The notes under the pieces were generated by a model that ran no database searches, was not told the origin of the DNA, and saw only the letters and a program-made list of their open reading frames with translations. From Symbiodinium natans (taxonomy: Eukaryota; Sar; Dinophyceae; Suessiales; Symbiodiniaceae), in contig CAJNDS010002734.1 in NCBI GenBank assembly GCA_905221605.1, forward strand, positions 998,279-1,062,278: a DNA stretch of 64,000 nucleotides, given 5' to 3'. Position numbers and translations under genes: made by a program. Shown here one piece after another: positions 21,704-31,649 of the stretch (position 1 is its first letter; every line of letters begins with the position of its first letter).

Positions 21704-21891
21704 GTCTGCAAAGTGCGCTGCGTGGTCTCCACCACGAAGGCAGGCCCGTCCGAGGGGATGCCTGCAGAGGCGCTGTTTAGGAGGACCCTGGCTGGAGAGC
21801 TTGGCAACCTTTCAACGATCTCAGGGGTCACAGTTGTCAAAGCCACCGTGAATTTAGTGTGGCGGCTCGCTTCCCGGATTCCATCGCGCAA
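21704..21891 (+). CDS. 188-nt exon, unknown
   Basis: Acceptor CATGCCCAG| and donor CGCGCAA|GTGGGG. Reads VCKVRCVVSTTKAGPSEGMP and continues as GELGNLSTISGVTVVKATVN. A 192-residue antisense frame (21484-22062) overlaps; I prefer + because splice signals fit and all better-supported exons are +. Confidence 0.5.
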
Positions 21892-23012
21892 GTGGGGGGT
21901 CTTGAATGGGAAGGGTTGGCTGCCAAGCTGAATCGGAAGGGTTGGCCTCAAGCTGCGTGCCAGGCGATGACTGGCAGCGGGTACTTGGGAAGGGCACTCG
22001 AGTGCCCATGCACAGGCCCGGCGCCGAGACTTACCATCCGTGCTCCACGCACACGAACTCAACTACTGGGTCGATGTGGTTTATTAGCCCGCAAGCCCAG
22101 AAGATAGCCCAGTCGCTGTGTGCCCTGCGGAATCAGCAAAATTCACATAGTTGGTGCTTACCAGGTTATAGTTCTGTAAGCTTCGTTTGGAACACGAAAC
22201 GCGAGGGCACGCTAGCAATGAACATGTGAATATGTGACCGTTTTATATGCTGTATTTGATGCGCGATACGACTCGAAACGCCAAGGTGCACCTGCGAGGG
22301 CGTTGCAATCAGGGTTCAGAGTAGTAGTTAAGTCAGAAGTCCAGGGTGTTTAACAGGCCCCCGGCGTCTTTCAGACCTACAGCCATGTCGCACTCGTAGG
22401 TTCGAGTGCATGTTGGCCTTGCCAAGACATGTCCGAGGCATCGTTCGCGGTATCGTTCGGGTATCGTTCTGACAACAATACAGACACCCCCATCCAAAGC
22501 CCGTTTCTTCAGGTTACGTTTCAAATCGCAGTTCTGGAAAAATCGCTGTGCCCTGCGGGAAGGCTCTGCGAAACAGGCGTTTTTTCAGCGTCTCAAGCCA
22601 GACTCACGTGGCTATCACCGAGAGGTAGCTTCGAAAAGAAGTTCACGGGTGGATTCATGGCAGCGGTACTGTTTTATCGCTGTGCCCTGCGGGAAGACTC
22701 CGCAAAACATGCGTTTTTTTATAGGTACATCCTAGTCTTAAGATGCTATCCCCAAGAGGTAGAGAGTTTTTCCTATCATTATCGCCTGATTTGGGACTTG
22801 TGTGCCCTCGGGGTTTCGGTTCTGGGCTATCTTCTTGACATGTTGGGCTACCTTCTGTGCCATGGGGTTGGGCTATCTACAAGGTGATTGGGCCAAGAAA
22901 CCACGCGCGCTCGTACCAGGATGGGTTATCAGGCCCTAGAACCCCCATAATCAACCCCATAGAGCCCTTTTTTTAAGGGCTGGTAGGGTAGAATGGCCCA
23001 TGCTGGTAAAAG
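21892..23012. other. Intron with 134-bp direct repeats
   Basis: TCGCTGTGCCCTGCGGGAAG...GCGTTTTTT...AGAGGTAG occurs at 22544 and again at 22678 with about 80% visible identity. A partial copy begins near 22115. A CCAGGATGGGTTAT...GGCCCATGCTGG element fills 22917-23010. No exon supported. Confidence 0.55.
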
Positions 23013-23667
23013 CAGTTCTACCTATTGCCAAGGCTTCCAAGCTGCCGTATCGGCCGTGAATGTGCAGCGGCAAGAAGAGAAAAAAGGGATCGCGCGCCAC
23101 GAGGCTCTGGAGACTCAAGGCTGTGTGGCAGGCGACTTCCCCTTGAAGAATCATAGGGGGGCTTACGATTTTGGGGGGTACCTTCTTGGGGTCCTTACTG
23201 TAAGCATCCTACTATTTGGGGGTCTATATTTGGGGTCGCCTTTTCGGAAACCCCAGATTTTGTGCAGCTGGTAGCGTTGTTTTAGAAGCAATGGCAAAGT
23301 CTGAAGACGTGAACGCTCTGCGTGCTGACGGCCTGGATACAGCTTGTGGGAGAATCGAGGCCTTTGCCAACAAGTAGCCCTAAACCCCAAACCCCGAACC
23401 CTAAACCCTAAACCCTAAACCACCCTGCAGCTCCAACCTCTGCGAGCACCCTTCGAAGCAGCAAGTAGCACCAGTTCACCCCCTACTTGCTCCAAAAGCA
23501 TGGTAGGCTTCGGCAACACATGCCTGCAACATTCAAGCCCAGCTCGATAGCCCTTTCCCAAACTTCTTGCGCAGGCACCCTTAGTAGACAGCAGGGCTGC
23601 GCAGATGGTCCGATTTCGAGGAGGGGATGGCTCGCCGGAGAAGGACTGGCAGATCCGCTCCACTTAG
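23013..23667 (+). CDS. Four-exon chain with TAG, unknown
   Basis: Exons 23013-23131, 23286-23373, 23431-23464 and 23575-23667 join with matching phase and end in TAG. Donors: GGCAG|GCGACTT (GC type), AACAA|GTAGCCC and CAGCAA|GTAGCACC. Peptides include AVSAVNVQRQEEKKGIARHE, NALRADGLDTACGRIEAFAN and APLVDSRAAQMVRFRGGDGS, ending KDWQIRST. Intron 1 contains a MITE (23159-23258) and intron 2 is essentially a C-rich array. Probably the 3' end of a gene; family not recognised. Confidence 0.65.
23159..23258. mobile_element. GGGTTTCCGAAATT-family MITE
   Basis: GGGGGGCTTACGATTTTGGGG to CTTTTCGGAAACCCC with the TACTATTTGGGGGTCTATATTTGGGGTC core, located inside intron 1 of the 23013-23667 chain. Confidence 0.8.
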
Positions 23668-23760
23668 CCTTTAGGTTTTTTTTACGGTTTCGTTAGGGGC
23701 TTAGGGGTTGGGGTTTAGGGTTTAGGGTTGCTCCATCCGGTGCAGAATTTTGACGCCTAG

Positions 23761-23853
23761 GCAGGAAAGCGAGGCCGGCGTGGCCTCAAGGCAGAACTCC
23801 AACGTGCCATGGAGGGCTCGGACAGCGAGGACGAAGGCTGGAACCTCAATTAG
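23761..23853 (+). CDS. Terminal exon, acidic tail EGWNLN
   Basis: After GCCTAG|; 31 codons reading AGKRGRRGLKAELQRAMEGS then DSEDEGWNLN and TAG. The basic-then-acidic composition is strongly codon-like. Relation to the chain that stops at 23667 is unclear (separate gene or alternative end). Confidence 0.55.
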   Translation, partial: AGKRGRRGLKAELQRAMEGSDSEDEGWNLN

Positions 23854-24020
23854 GCCCTGAGCACGTGTTCGTTTGAGCCGCTTGACCTTCCACCGAATCT
23901 CCTCCCCCTCCCAACAAGGAAGCCCATGCGGGCCCTATACCCTAATCCCTAAACCGTAAACCCTAAACCCTAAACCCTTTTTTTACTGCGCCTTGCCACA
24001 TTGCTTGCCATCAAGGCCAG

Positions 24021-24470
24021 GCAGCCAAGGCTGCAAAGCTGGACGCCTTCGTGGCCCCCGAGGCCTCCGACCACAGTCATTCCAAGTGGTCGAAGCGCCT
24101 GGGCACAATCTCAACCCTAAACCCTGTTCGGGTTTAGGGTTTAGGGTTTAGGGTTTAGGGTTTAGGGTTTAGGGTTTAGGGTTTAGGGTTTAGGGTTTAG
24201 GGTTTAGGGTTTAGGGTTCTGAACCCTGAACCCTGAACCCTGAACGGCGCGAAAGATCCGCCGTCCGTTAAAAGGCCCCACATTGCAGCAGGGATCGAGA
24301 AGTTGGAGCTGAACTGGGTTCCGGGCTGTTGCCTTCAAAGGGTTTCCAGGGTACGATAGATGAAGCCGCATCTCAGGGAAGCCCGCGGGCAGAAATGCAG
24401 CAACGAAGAAGAGACGCATCAACTTGCCCTGTTCAGAGGGTTCCTTGCCCTTCCTTCCTTGCGGGCTTCT
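24021..24470 (+). CDS. Two exon islands
   Basis: 24021-24102 (AAKAAKLDAFVAPEASDHSH, GC donor CTGG|GCACAATC) and a segment from 24289 (GIEKLELNWVPG or, in another frame, EVGAELGSGLLPSKGFQGTI). A C-rich/G-rich pair (24113-24245) separates them. The frame of the second is unresolved, and an antisense frame also exists. Confidence 0.4.
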
Positions 24471-24562
24471 GAGGGCACATTCATGAAGTTGCATGACGTT
24501 TGAGCCCAGCTCCTCTGCCATCACACCAGAGCACCTTCGTAGCCGGAGAACTACGGAAGCAC

Positions 24563-24796
24563 TAAACTCTAAACCCTATAACCCTATAACCCTATATAAC
24601 CCCATAACCCATAGCGCTATAACCCTTTAACCCTATAACCCTCTAACCTATAGCCCTATAACCCTATAACCCTATAGCCCTATATAACCCTATATAACCC
24701 TATATAACCCTATAACCCTATACCCCTATAACCCTATAACCCTATAACTCTATAACCCTAAAACCCTAGAACCCTATAACCCTGTAACCCCAACAC
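24563..24796. repeat. TATAACCC array (degenerate C-rich)
   Basis: Units of (C)CCTATAA derived from CCCTAAA fill about 230 bases, ending just before acceptor ACACCAG of the exon at 24802. Confidence 0.95.
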
Positions 24797-24801
24797 ACCA
24801 G

Positions 24802-27238
24802 TCTCAAACGGCGAAGGCGGCAAAGCCAAGACTCCCGGAGGAGGGCGCCAGCCCCGATGGGGAGGCCGGTCATATTGGCCAGCAAGCTGCGTTGCCCAGA
24901 CGTCCTTGGTAGGATAAGGGGTTTAGGGTTTAGGGTTTAGGGTTTAGGGTTTAGGTAGGGGTTAGGTAGGGGTTAGGGTTTAGGGTTAAGGGTTTAGGGT
25001 TTGGGGTTTCGGGTTTTGGGGGACCCTCAAAAGGGAACCCTTCTGAACCCTCTTCTGGCTCTCTTGAGCAAGGACCTTACTCAGAGGGTCTATGTCCCCA
25101 GGGTCCCCCGAATCCCTAAACCCTAACCCTAAACCCCTATCCCCTAAGGTGTACACCTGCATCAAAAGCAGTGCGCTTCTGGACAAGCCTTGCAAACCGC
25201 AGTGACGTCTCAGCTGAAACAGATACAATATGGGGGTGTACGAAAATAGGGACCCTAATAGCGCTCCCCAAATAGTAGGATTCGCTGATAGTAAGGACCC
25301 CAAAAAGTACCCCTATTTTCGACCCCTAAACCCTAACCCCTGACCCTTAAACCCTAAACCCTAAACCCTTTCAATAAGGACCCAATACGGTAACCCCCCT
25401 ACTTTCGGAAACCCTCATAATTATGTTGGACTCAGACACGACACCAGGCGCCCAGAAAGCGCCGGCAGCGCAAGGCATGCCGGTTGAGATGGATCTAGGA
25501 TTTAGGGTGTAGGGTTTACGGTTTAGGGTTTAGGGTTTGGGGCTTAGGGTTCCCTCCATTGCATTCATGCTTCATGCACTGTAGACGTCCCGGATCTGCC
25601 CATGCTACCCCAGTCTAGCACATGGTCGTGTCCAAAAACGGCGAAGGCGGAGAAGCCCAGGCCTCAGGAGGAGGGCGCAAGCCCCGGTGAGGAGGCCGAT
25701 CATGCCAGCCGGCCAAAGTGACTTCTTGGCTTCGTAGTTGTTCATGAACCTCCAGGATGGGCTATTATACTATTATACCCTACAATCCCTTAAAAGGCCC
25801 TTTATGGGGTTCATGATTGGGATATAGGGCCGAATAGCCCATCCTGGCTGAGTCACGGCGACTCCACAGCCTGACGCCAGGCGCCCAAGAAGCGCCGGCA
25901 GCGCAAGGCTCGGTGGCTGGGATGGGACGGAAACCTCAAAAGACTCTAGCCAAGGTTGCATCGCTTTTCTTGCAGACCCGAACCCGAGCCTAGATAGTCC
26001 TTCAAGAGAAGCCACCTATGGACCTATCACCATATATAGATCGCCATTTAGGGTTGGTTTCAGGGCATAGAAGGTTATGGGGCTGCCTACGTCCCCCATC
26101 CTTGACTACCAACAACAACTCCTTTGCAGCGTTCGGGCGCCTGAACAGGCCTAGACTCAAATGAATTCCAGCTTTTTGTTTTTTTTTTGGGGGGGGGCTC
26201 TCCAGGCCCCATCCTTTCCGGTTCAGGGAGAGGGCTTCCGAACCCACATCAATCACCGGTGCTGGGCCCTGGGAACCCTCCTCCTCCTTAGTAGGGCTGA
26301 GGGATGTTTAAGACTTCGGATTTTTTTCCAGATATGGGGGGTTTACGACTGGGAATTTTGATATAGATTTTTTCAAATTGGATTCCATTAAAAGTAAGGA
26401 CCCCAATAAGGATGCCCCCAATATCATAAACCCCCCATATCTGCAAGCACTAGAGGAAATTCGGGTCCTCAACTGTCCGGCCACGGCCTACATGCATCCT
26501 CCTACGTTCCTGTAGACGTCCCGCTCCGCGTATAAACCCGAAACCCCCAAAAAAAACCAAACCCTAAACCCCTAAACCCCTAAATCCCTAAATCCCTAAA
26601 CCCCTAAACCCCTAAACCCTAAACCCTAACCCTAAACCCTAAACCCACTGGTACTTCGCGGTTGTCCCTTAAGTCGCGTCCCGAAAATCGGTGAAGGCGG
26701 AGAAGCCAAGTCTCCAGGAGGACGCCCTAAGCCCCGACGAGGAGGCCCAGCAGACCAGCCCTTACTTATTATTAGGTTTAAGAGTGTTTAAGAGGTTTAG
26801 GGTTTAGGGTTGAGGGGCATTAGTAGGGTTTTAGGTTTCAAGGGCCATATATTTGTCATGGGTTTAAGAATGTTTAAGAGGATCAATGGGGTTTCAAGGA
26901 CCATATACGTCTCATGAAACTGTTGCCCTTGGTGACCTTAGTGGTTTAAGAATTAAGGATCAGCGGGGTTTCAAGGACCATATCTTCTCATGAAGCTTTT
27001 CCCCTTATTGGGCTCAAGAATGAAAGGGGATCAGCGGGGTTTCAGGACTGTTTCAGGTTTCAAGCGCCATATACTTCTTGGGTTTAAGGTACCCCTAAAC
27101 CCTAAACCCTAAACCCTAAACCCTAGACCCTAGACCCCCATATGCTTCTCATGCAACTTTTCCTTACCAGGCGCCCAGGAAGCGCCGGCAGCGCAAGGCT
27201 CGGGAAGCGGGGGGTTGCCGTGCTTGGAAGGGCCTGTG
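24802..27238 (+). CDS. Tandemly repeated exon pair (KAEKP / basic exon)
   Basis: Three paralogous copies of an exon read TAKAAKPRLPEEGASPDGEA (24802-24908), TAKAEKPRPQEEGASPGEEA (25614-25717) and SVKAEKPSLQEDALSPDEEA (26674-26775). They alternate with three copies of a GCGCCCA(G/A)(A/G)AAGCGCCGGCAGCGCAAGGC exon (from 25448, 25881 and 27171), encoding either APRKRRQRKA or, in another frame, RPxSAGSARLG. A further exon lies at 25169-about 25201 (SALLDKPCKPQ). The product looks disordered and charged. Donors include GTAGG, GTGAC, GTTTAAGAG and GCTTAGGG. Confidence 0.55.
25752..25850. mobile_element. CCAGGATGGGCTAT element
   Basis: Perfect end pair CCAGGATGGGCTAT / ATAGCCCATCCTGG around an AT-rich core. 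Relatives at 11790-11935 and 22917-23010. Confidence 0.85.
26545..26645. repeat. C-rich telomeric array
   Basis: Mixed CCCTAAA and CCCCTAAA units before the exon at 26674. Confidence 0.9.
26776..27095. mobile_element. Tandem copies of GGTTTAAGAGGATCA element
   Basis: Three or four units of GGTTTAAGA...GGATCAGCGGGGTTTCAAGGACCATATA in tandem. Single copies occur at about 5968, 34067, 40130, 46070 and 50330. Confidence 0.7.
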
Positions 27239-27352
27239 GGCTTAGGGTTTAGGGTTTAGGGTTTAGGGTTTGGGGTTTGGGGTTTAGGGTTTAGGGTGCC
27301 AAGGACTGTGAAGGTTCCTAGGCTTGGATGTCATGTTGTGCGAATTCCGCAG

Positions 27353-27565
27353 GCAGTCCCAGACGAAGCCGATGACGACCAGTCGCAGGTCTGGGCCTGG
27401 GGAGCTCTCATGTTCCGCAATAGCAAGGGCCCATGGAGAGTGGACCGCGCGATAACGCACGCATGCCGGTTAGGGGCCTACCTTGGCAGACTTGACCTGT
27501 GCGCGAAGGGCCCTGGCCGCGCCCGCGCGCAGAAGGGGCCGAAGCGAGCCAGGCGGAGGGCGTGA
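27353..27565 (+). CDS. Terminal exon, 70 residues, basic tail
   Basis: Acceptor ATTCCGCAG|; reads AVPDEADDDQSQVWAWGALM then FRNSKGPWRVDRAITHACRL and ends KGPKRARRRA, TGA. Acidic start and strongly basic end. Likely the last exon of the gene with the repeated exons. Confidence 0.65.
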   Translation, partial: AVPDEADDDQSQVWAWGALMFRNSKGPWRVDRAITHACRLGAYLGRLDLCAKGPGRARAQKGPKRARRRA

Positions 27566-27613
27566 CAGCCCAGAGTTTGCGCGCTCGCCCGAGCCCGTGC
27601 GCTGCCTTGGCAG

Positions 27614-27659
27614 GCCGAAGGCGGAGGCAAAGCCAGAATTTGGCGATGAGGAGGCCCGG
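27614..27659 (+). CDS. Possible fourth KAEKP-like exon
   Basis: After TTGGCAG|; KAEAKPEFGDEEARV in one frame resembles the repeated exon upstream. Donor CCCGG|GTTTTTTTT. It lies past the stop at 27565, so it is a relic or part of the next gene. Confidence 0.3.
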
Positions 27660-27898
27660 GTTTTTTTTGGGCATGTGGGGCTTAAAAAAGTGTTAAATGG
27701 CGGAATGCATTATGTGATATAAGGAAGGGCACAGGGAAGGAAAGCTTGACATGCCATGTTGGGATGTGTTGTGACCGGGTGCGGTCCGCTCGACTTTGCC
27801 CAGCCATGCGCATGTACCCAACCTGCTCTTAGATACCCTTAACTTTAAACCCTAAACCTTTAAACCCTAAACCCTAAACCCTAAACCCTGATGTGCAG

Positions 27899-28740
27899 GA
27901 ACCTGATGAAGAGTCCGTAGCTGCGACTCTGCTGCAATGGACTGGAATGGGGGTCTACAGCTCGCTGTTCCAAGTGCTGTTCCAGATGTTGACAGCCAGG
28001 AGTCGACCCTGTTATCAAAATGAAATCCAGGCTTCTTAGTAGTAGTTCTTAGTTCTTACTTAGTAGTAGTTCTTACGGTATCCCTGCAAAGGAGGACCCC
28101 AAACCCTGAACGGTAAGCCCTTATAGTCCCTCAAAGGAGAGCCTGACATGATTCAGGGAGGCTACTTGAAGGCTCACGGGTAATTGTAGGTGGGGTTACA
28201 AGTAGGGTAACTGCATTTATAACTGGCTAGAACCTTATTCAGGGTACTTATAACCCTAAACCCAAACAACTAAAACCATAAACCCTATAAACCCCATAAA
28301 CCCTATAAACCCTATAAACCCTAAACCTCCAAAGCAGAGAAGCCGTTAAGAAGCCGAGGCTTGGAGACGGCTCCTGGCCGAGCGCGCCGGCGGCGACGAC
28401 CTGCGCCTGGCCTTCGCGCTGCGGCCGATGGCATGTCAGGCACCAGAGGGGGGTCTGCCCCCCTTGACACGAAGGGTTTAGGGTTTAGGGTTTAGGGTTC
28501 TTCGTACTCTAAGGGATTATGGTGTACCTCATTCCCTCATGTCCTACTGGGGACTAATAGGGGGGGGGGGGGGGAAGAGGGGGTGATAGGTGGTAAGGGT
28601 GTGGGTATGGAGGGTCTGCAGCAGAAGGGTGTCAAAGGTTGAGGAGAGAGTTGTGGAGGGTTTTAGACTTTTAGAGGCTTGGGGGGGGGGGTTAGCTCTT
28701 CCAGGGATTTAGTTACGGGGACTCGGGCTTCGCCCAAAAG
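27899..28740 (+). CDS. Three exon islands
   Basis: 27899-28030 (EPDEESVAATLLQWTGMGVY, then SSLFQVLFQMLTARSRPCYQ; GC donor ATCCAG|GCTTCTTAG, or stop TAG at 28037), 28338-28439 (basic, frame uncertain, GC donor GTCAG|GCACC) and 28705-28740 (GFSYGDSGFAQK, with TTCCAG| and AAAAG|GTAGCAG). The first is the most convincing and may contain an amphipathic or membrane-proximal segment. Confidence 0.5.
28160..28260. mobile_element. CTTGGAGGTTCATGG-family element (diverged)
   Basis: CTACTTGAAGGCTCACGGGTAATT...GTAGGTGGGGTTACAAGTAGGGTAACTGC...TTCAGGGTACTTATAACC matches copies at 41440, 49622 and 57100. Confidence 0.6.
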
Positions 28741-28835
28741 GTAGCAGACCGCCCGAGCTGTCAAAACTAGACCCTTATAAACCCTAAACCCTAAATCCTA
28801 AACCCTAGACCCTAGACCCTAGACCCTGAACCCGT

Positions 28836-29285
28836 TTAAGCCCCGCCTGCCTTCGCCTTCGTCGAACCCTCGTCGAATCGAAGCTTTGCACTCCTTGTCG
28901 AGGCTTGTTTGGGGTCAGGATTTGTCACTGCCGTGGGTTTTTTGTTGCGAATCAGCTCGTTCAATCCCAGTCGAAGGTTACCAAACGAGAAGCATTCCCC
29001 ACTTGCTGCAGGAGTTGCGCCAGCTTGGTCCAGAAAGATACCTTGGCAAGAAGACGCCCGGCTGAAGGTTCCAGCTCGTGTGACTACACCAGGATGCACG
29101 CCGCAAGATCCGTGCATGGTGCTATCACTGAAGCAACCGAGAATAGGGGCAGAAACTGTGTCCCCACTGGTAGTCTCAATCATGAAGAAGTCGAGCACTG
29201 GCAAAGGAAGGAGCCAGGGGCGCAGCCACTCTTCAACAATGAGGGGAAGGTGAACCTTCAGTGCTGCACTCAGATTCTCTGACAT
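28836..29285 (-). CDS. Antisense open frame, 149 codons, doubtful
   Basis: Starts MSENLSAALKVHLPLIVEEW. Two + frames over the same DNA are also open for more than 110 codons. No splice-like island boundaries were found, and nearly all other coding signal is +. Listed because it is long and codon-like, but strand is undecided. Confidence 0.25.
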   Translation of the reverse strand: MSENLSAALKVHLPLIVEEWLRPWLLPLPVLDFFMIETTSGDTVSAPILGCFSDSTMHGSCGVHPGVVTRAGTFSRASSCQGIFLDQAGATPAASGECFSFGNLRLGLNELIRNKKPTAVTNPDPKQASTRSAKLRFDEGSTKAKAGGA

Positions 29286-29591
29286 GTCTCAACCACTCAT
29301 CTGATCTCACAGTACATCACTGGCGAGCCGACCGAGCTATCACCCCCCCCCCCCCAAACCATCTAAGAAACCCCACCACACCCCCCTGCCACTCCCCCAA
29401 CCTCCTCCCCCCACCCCCCCCCTACATAGAAAAATAAGAGAAACCTAACCCTACAGCAAAGACCCTAAACACCCCAAAGAGCCCTGAACACCCACCCTCG
29501 AAGCCCTAGATGCCCTAAACCCTACCCCACCAAATAAACCCTAAACCCTAAACCCTCAACCCCTCCAAGGTTCCTACTAGCCAGCTACAAG

Positions 29592-29890
29592 GCCTCAGAG
29601 AAGCGCCGTGCTGAGGACAAGGCTGGATGGGTGTGAGAGTTCTTCGGTTTCGGGGCTAAGGGTTTTAGAGTTCAGTGTTTCAGGGTTCTTATGTTGGTTT
29701 AGGGTTTCAGGGTTTAGGGCTTTTGGCCGTTTTCAGGTTTGCAATAGGGCTTTACAGGTCAGGCGGATTCCACAATTGCAGTCTCTGGTTTGCCTCAGGA
29801 CGCGGCGAGCCCACACCACCCGTTCCTTCTTTGGCTGGTGAAGCAGGCCGGGAGTGCAGAAAAGAAACACTAATCAGCAGCGCTCTCTGA
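29592..29890 (+). CDS. Micro-exon and a stop-containing exon
   Basis: 29592-29630 (ASEKRRAEDKAGW, CTACAAG| and TGG|GTGTGAGAG) and 29782-29890 (SLVC... or, in the preferred frame, LWFASGRGEPTPPVPSLAGE then ending ETLISSAL, TGA). A degenerate G-rich tract separates them. Confidence 0.45.
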
Positions 29891-29920
29891 CGTTCTACGT
29901 ACCCAAGCGAAATCACTTTT

Positions 29921-30042
29921 CAGGGACCCAGAGACTCCAGTACTCCTTAATGAAGGAATATTTCTTAAACCATATAAGGAACCCTATTATAATTTAGGAA
30001 GTATTCCGTAACTCAGGGGTATTGGAGTCCCTGGGAAGTCCC
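29921..30042. mobile_element. GGGACCCAGAGACTCCA-family MITE
   Basis: GGGACCCAGAGACTCCAGTACTCCTTAAT and its near complement ending GGAGTCCCTGGGAAGTCCC, with a TTTCTTAAACCATATAAGG core. Copies at 33731-33868 and 58888-59020. Confidence 0.85.
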
Positions 30043-30090
30043 CTTCACCTGCCTACCCTGCAAGGCGCGCGCGCTACGGCTCCTGAGCAG

Positions 30091-30276
30091 GCAAGAGGTG
30101 CGCCGCGGGCAGATCCCAAACAAGCGTCTGGACCAGGCGCCCAGCTCCACGGGAAACAGGCTTCTGTTTGTTGGTCCGGTAGATGGGCGCAGTCGGATTG
30201 TGTCAAAAGGCGGTGCCTAATCCAGCACAAGATTTCCACCTACATGTTTGACAAGATCTCGCAAGCTGGCTTGTAG
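30091..30276 (+). CDS. 62-codon exon ending in TAG
   Basis: After TCCTGAGCAG|; reads ARGAPRADPKQASGPGAQLH, later CLIQHKISTYMFDKISQAGL, TAG. It begins 50 bases after a MITE. Confidence 0.55.
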   Translation, partial: ARGAPRADPKQASGPGAQLHGKQASVCWSGRWAQSDCVKRRCLIQHKISTYMFDKISQAGL

Positions 30277-30449
30277 AGACAAACCTTCATGTTACATCAT
30301 TTCAACAACACCGTCGACTGCACTTATGGTCGAGTCCTCCACACATTCAACAACAAATCTTCAGCCAGCTGTGATACCTGCAATATGTACTTGTAGATGG
30401 ATGCGCATATATATATATATATATATATACGAGCGCCAGCAAAAAACAG

Positions 30450-31562
30450 ATGAAGGCCACGCCCGTTGCCAGCAGAATGGCCTTCCGCGCAACGCAGGCG
30501 AAGAGCAGTGGCTACAGCCTCGCGGATGAAGCCAACTTGGTGCAGGCGCCATGCTACCGGCTCGAGGATGTGGGATGATGTGGGCCAGAGGGGAACACAT
30601 ACTTGGAGGTTCAAAGGTAGGTATGAGTAGGGTTGTAAGTACCCTAGATAAGGAGACAAGGTTGTGACATGTCATGACCATGTATAGCTTAGCTTATAAC
30701 TATAATTACCCTATGTATATCCCCTCTTATAGCTACCCATGAAACCCTAAACCCTGAACGCTAAACCCTAAACGCTAAACCCTAAACTCTAAACCCTAAA
30801 CCCTAAACCCTAAACCCTAAACCCTTCAAGTGGGAGACATGCGCTGGCCCCAGGCTTCCGACGAAGAAAAAGATCGCCGGAAAGACGCCGATGAGCGCGA
30901 GAAGGCACGGCGACGTGATATGCAAGAAGTCTCAGAGAAGAAGGTATAGGGTTTAGGGTTTAGGGTTTCGGGTTTAGGGGATTAGGTTTAGGGTTTAGGG
31001 TTCAGGGTTTAGGGTGTTGAGCCTTAATAGCCCTGAACTTTCATGTCCGAGCGCTCAAAAGCTTTGAGAGTTTGAGGCTACACCCTAAACCCTGTCAGCC
31101 TCTAACCCCTTAAACCCTTAAGCCTGAAGCCCTACTTTGGGAAATGCCCACCTTATGCATCCCCCTAAACCCTAAACCCTAATCCCATTACAAATTGGTG
31201 GCTTCGAGGCGGGCTTGGACGCTCTGCCCCGCGAAGTTCACTTCCCGGAGAGGTCGACAAGCGCGACACTCAGCGTGCCGCGTAGCAGGGCTGAGGCTTT
31301 AGGGTAGTTTAGGGTAGTTTAGGGTAGTTTAGGGTAGTTTAGGGTAGTTTAGGGTAGTTTAGGGTAGTTTAGGGTAGTTTAGGGTAGTTTAGGGTAGTTA
31401 GGGTAGTTAGGGTAGCCCTAAACCCTAAACCCTAAACCCTAAACCCTAAACCCTCAACATTGCTTCGGTTCCGCCGAGGTCAGTTCGAGCTCGCGGAGTC
31501 CTCCGAGAGACTGCGGCAGCAGTTGCGGAGCCAGGCCGAGAGGAGAAAGGCCGTCCGGAGCG
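30450..31562 (+). CDS. Four-exon chain, charged coiled-coil-like protein
   Basis: Exons 30450-30545 (starts with ATG right after AAACAG: MKATPVASRMAFRATQAKSS), 30854-30943 (ASDEEKDRRKDADEREKARR), 31209-31295 (AGLDALPREVHFPERSTSAT) and 31484-31562 (FELAESSERLRQQLRSQAER). All junctions are phase 0. Donors: CAG|GCGCC, AAG|GTATAGGGTTTAGGG, GAG|GCTTTAGGG, GCG|GTTTAGGG. Exons 2 and 4 have heptad-like charged helices. Unknown family; the 5' exon could be internal with the ATG a methionine. Confidence 0.65.
31298..31415. repeat. TTTAGGGTAG decamer array
   Basis: About eleven tandem TTTAGGGTAG units, a ten-base derivative of the telomere unit, starting directly after the GC donor GAG|GCTTTAGGG and followed by a C-rich array. 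Confidence 0.98.
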
Positions 31563-31623
31563 GTTTAGGGTTTAGGGTTTAGGGTTTAGGGTTTAGGGTT
31601 TAGGGTTTAGGGTTTAGGGTTTA
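31563..31623. repeat. G-rich array flanked by 12-bp direct repeats
   Basis: Nine TTTAGGG units. GCCGTCCGGAGC lies immediately before (31551-31562) and immediately after (31624-31635). Confidence 0.9.
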
Positions 31624-31649
31624 GCCGTCCGGAGCTGCTGTCTGTCGAA

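Noticed and set aside
21484-22062. 192-codon antisense ORF
   Set aside because: Overlaps a + exon with acceptor and donor; no antisense splice pattern and the neighbourhood is + throughout. Kept only as an alternative in the exon note.
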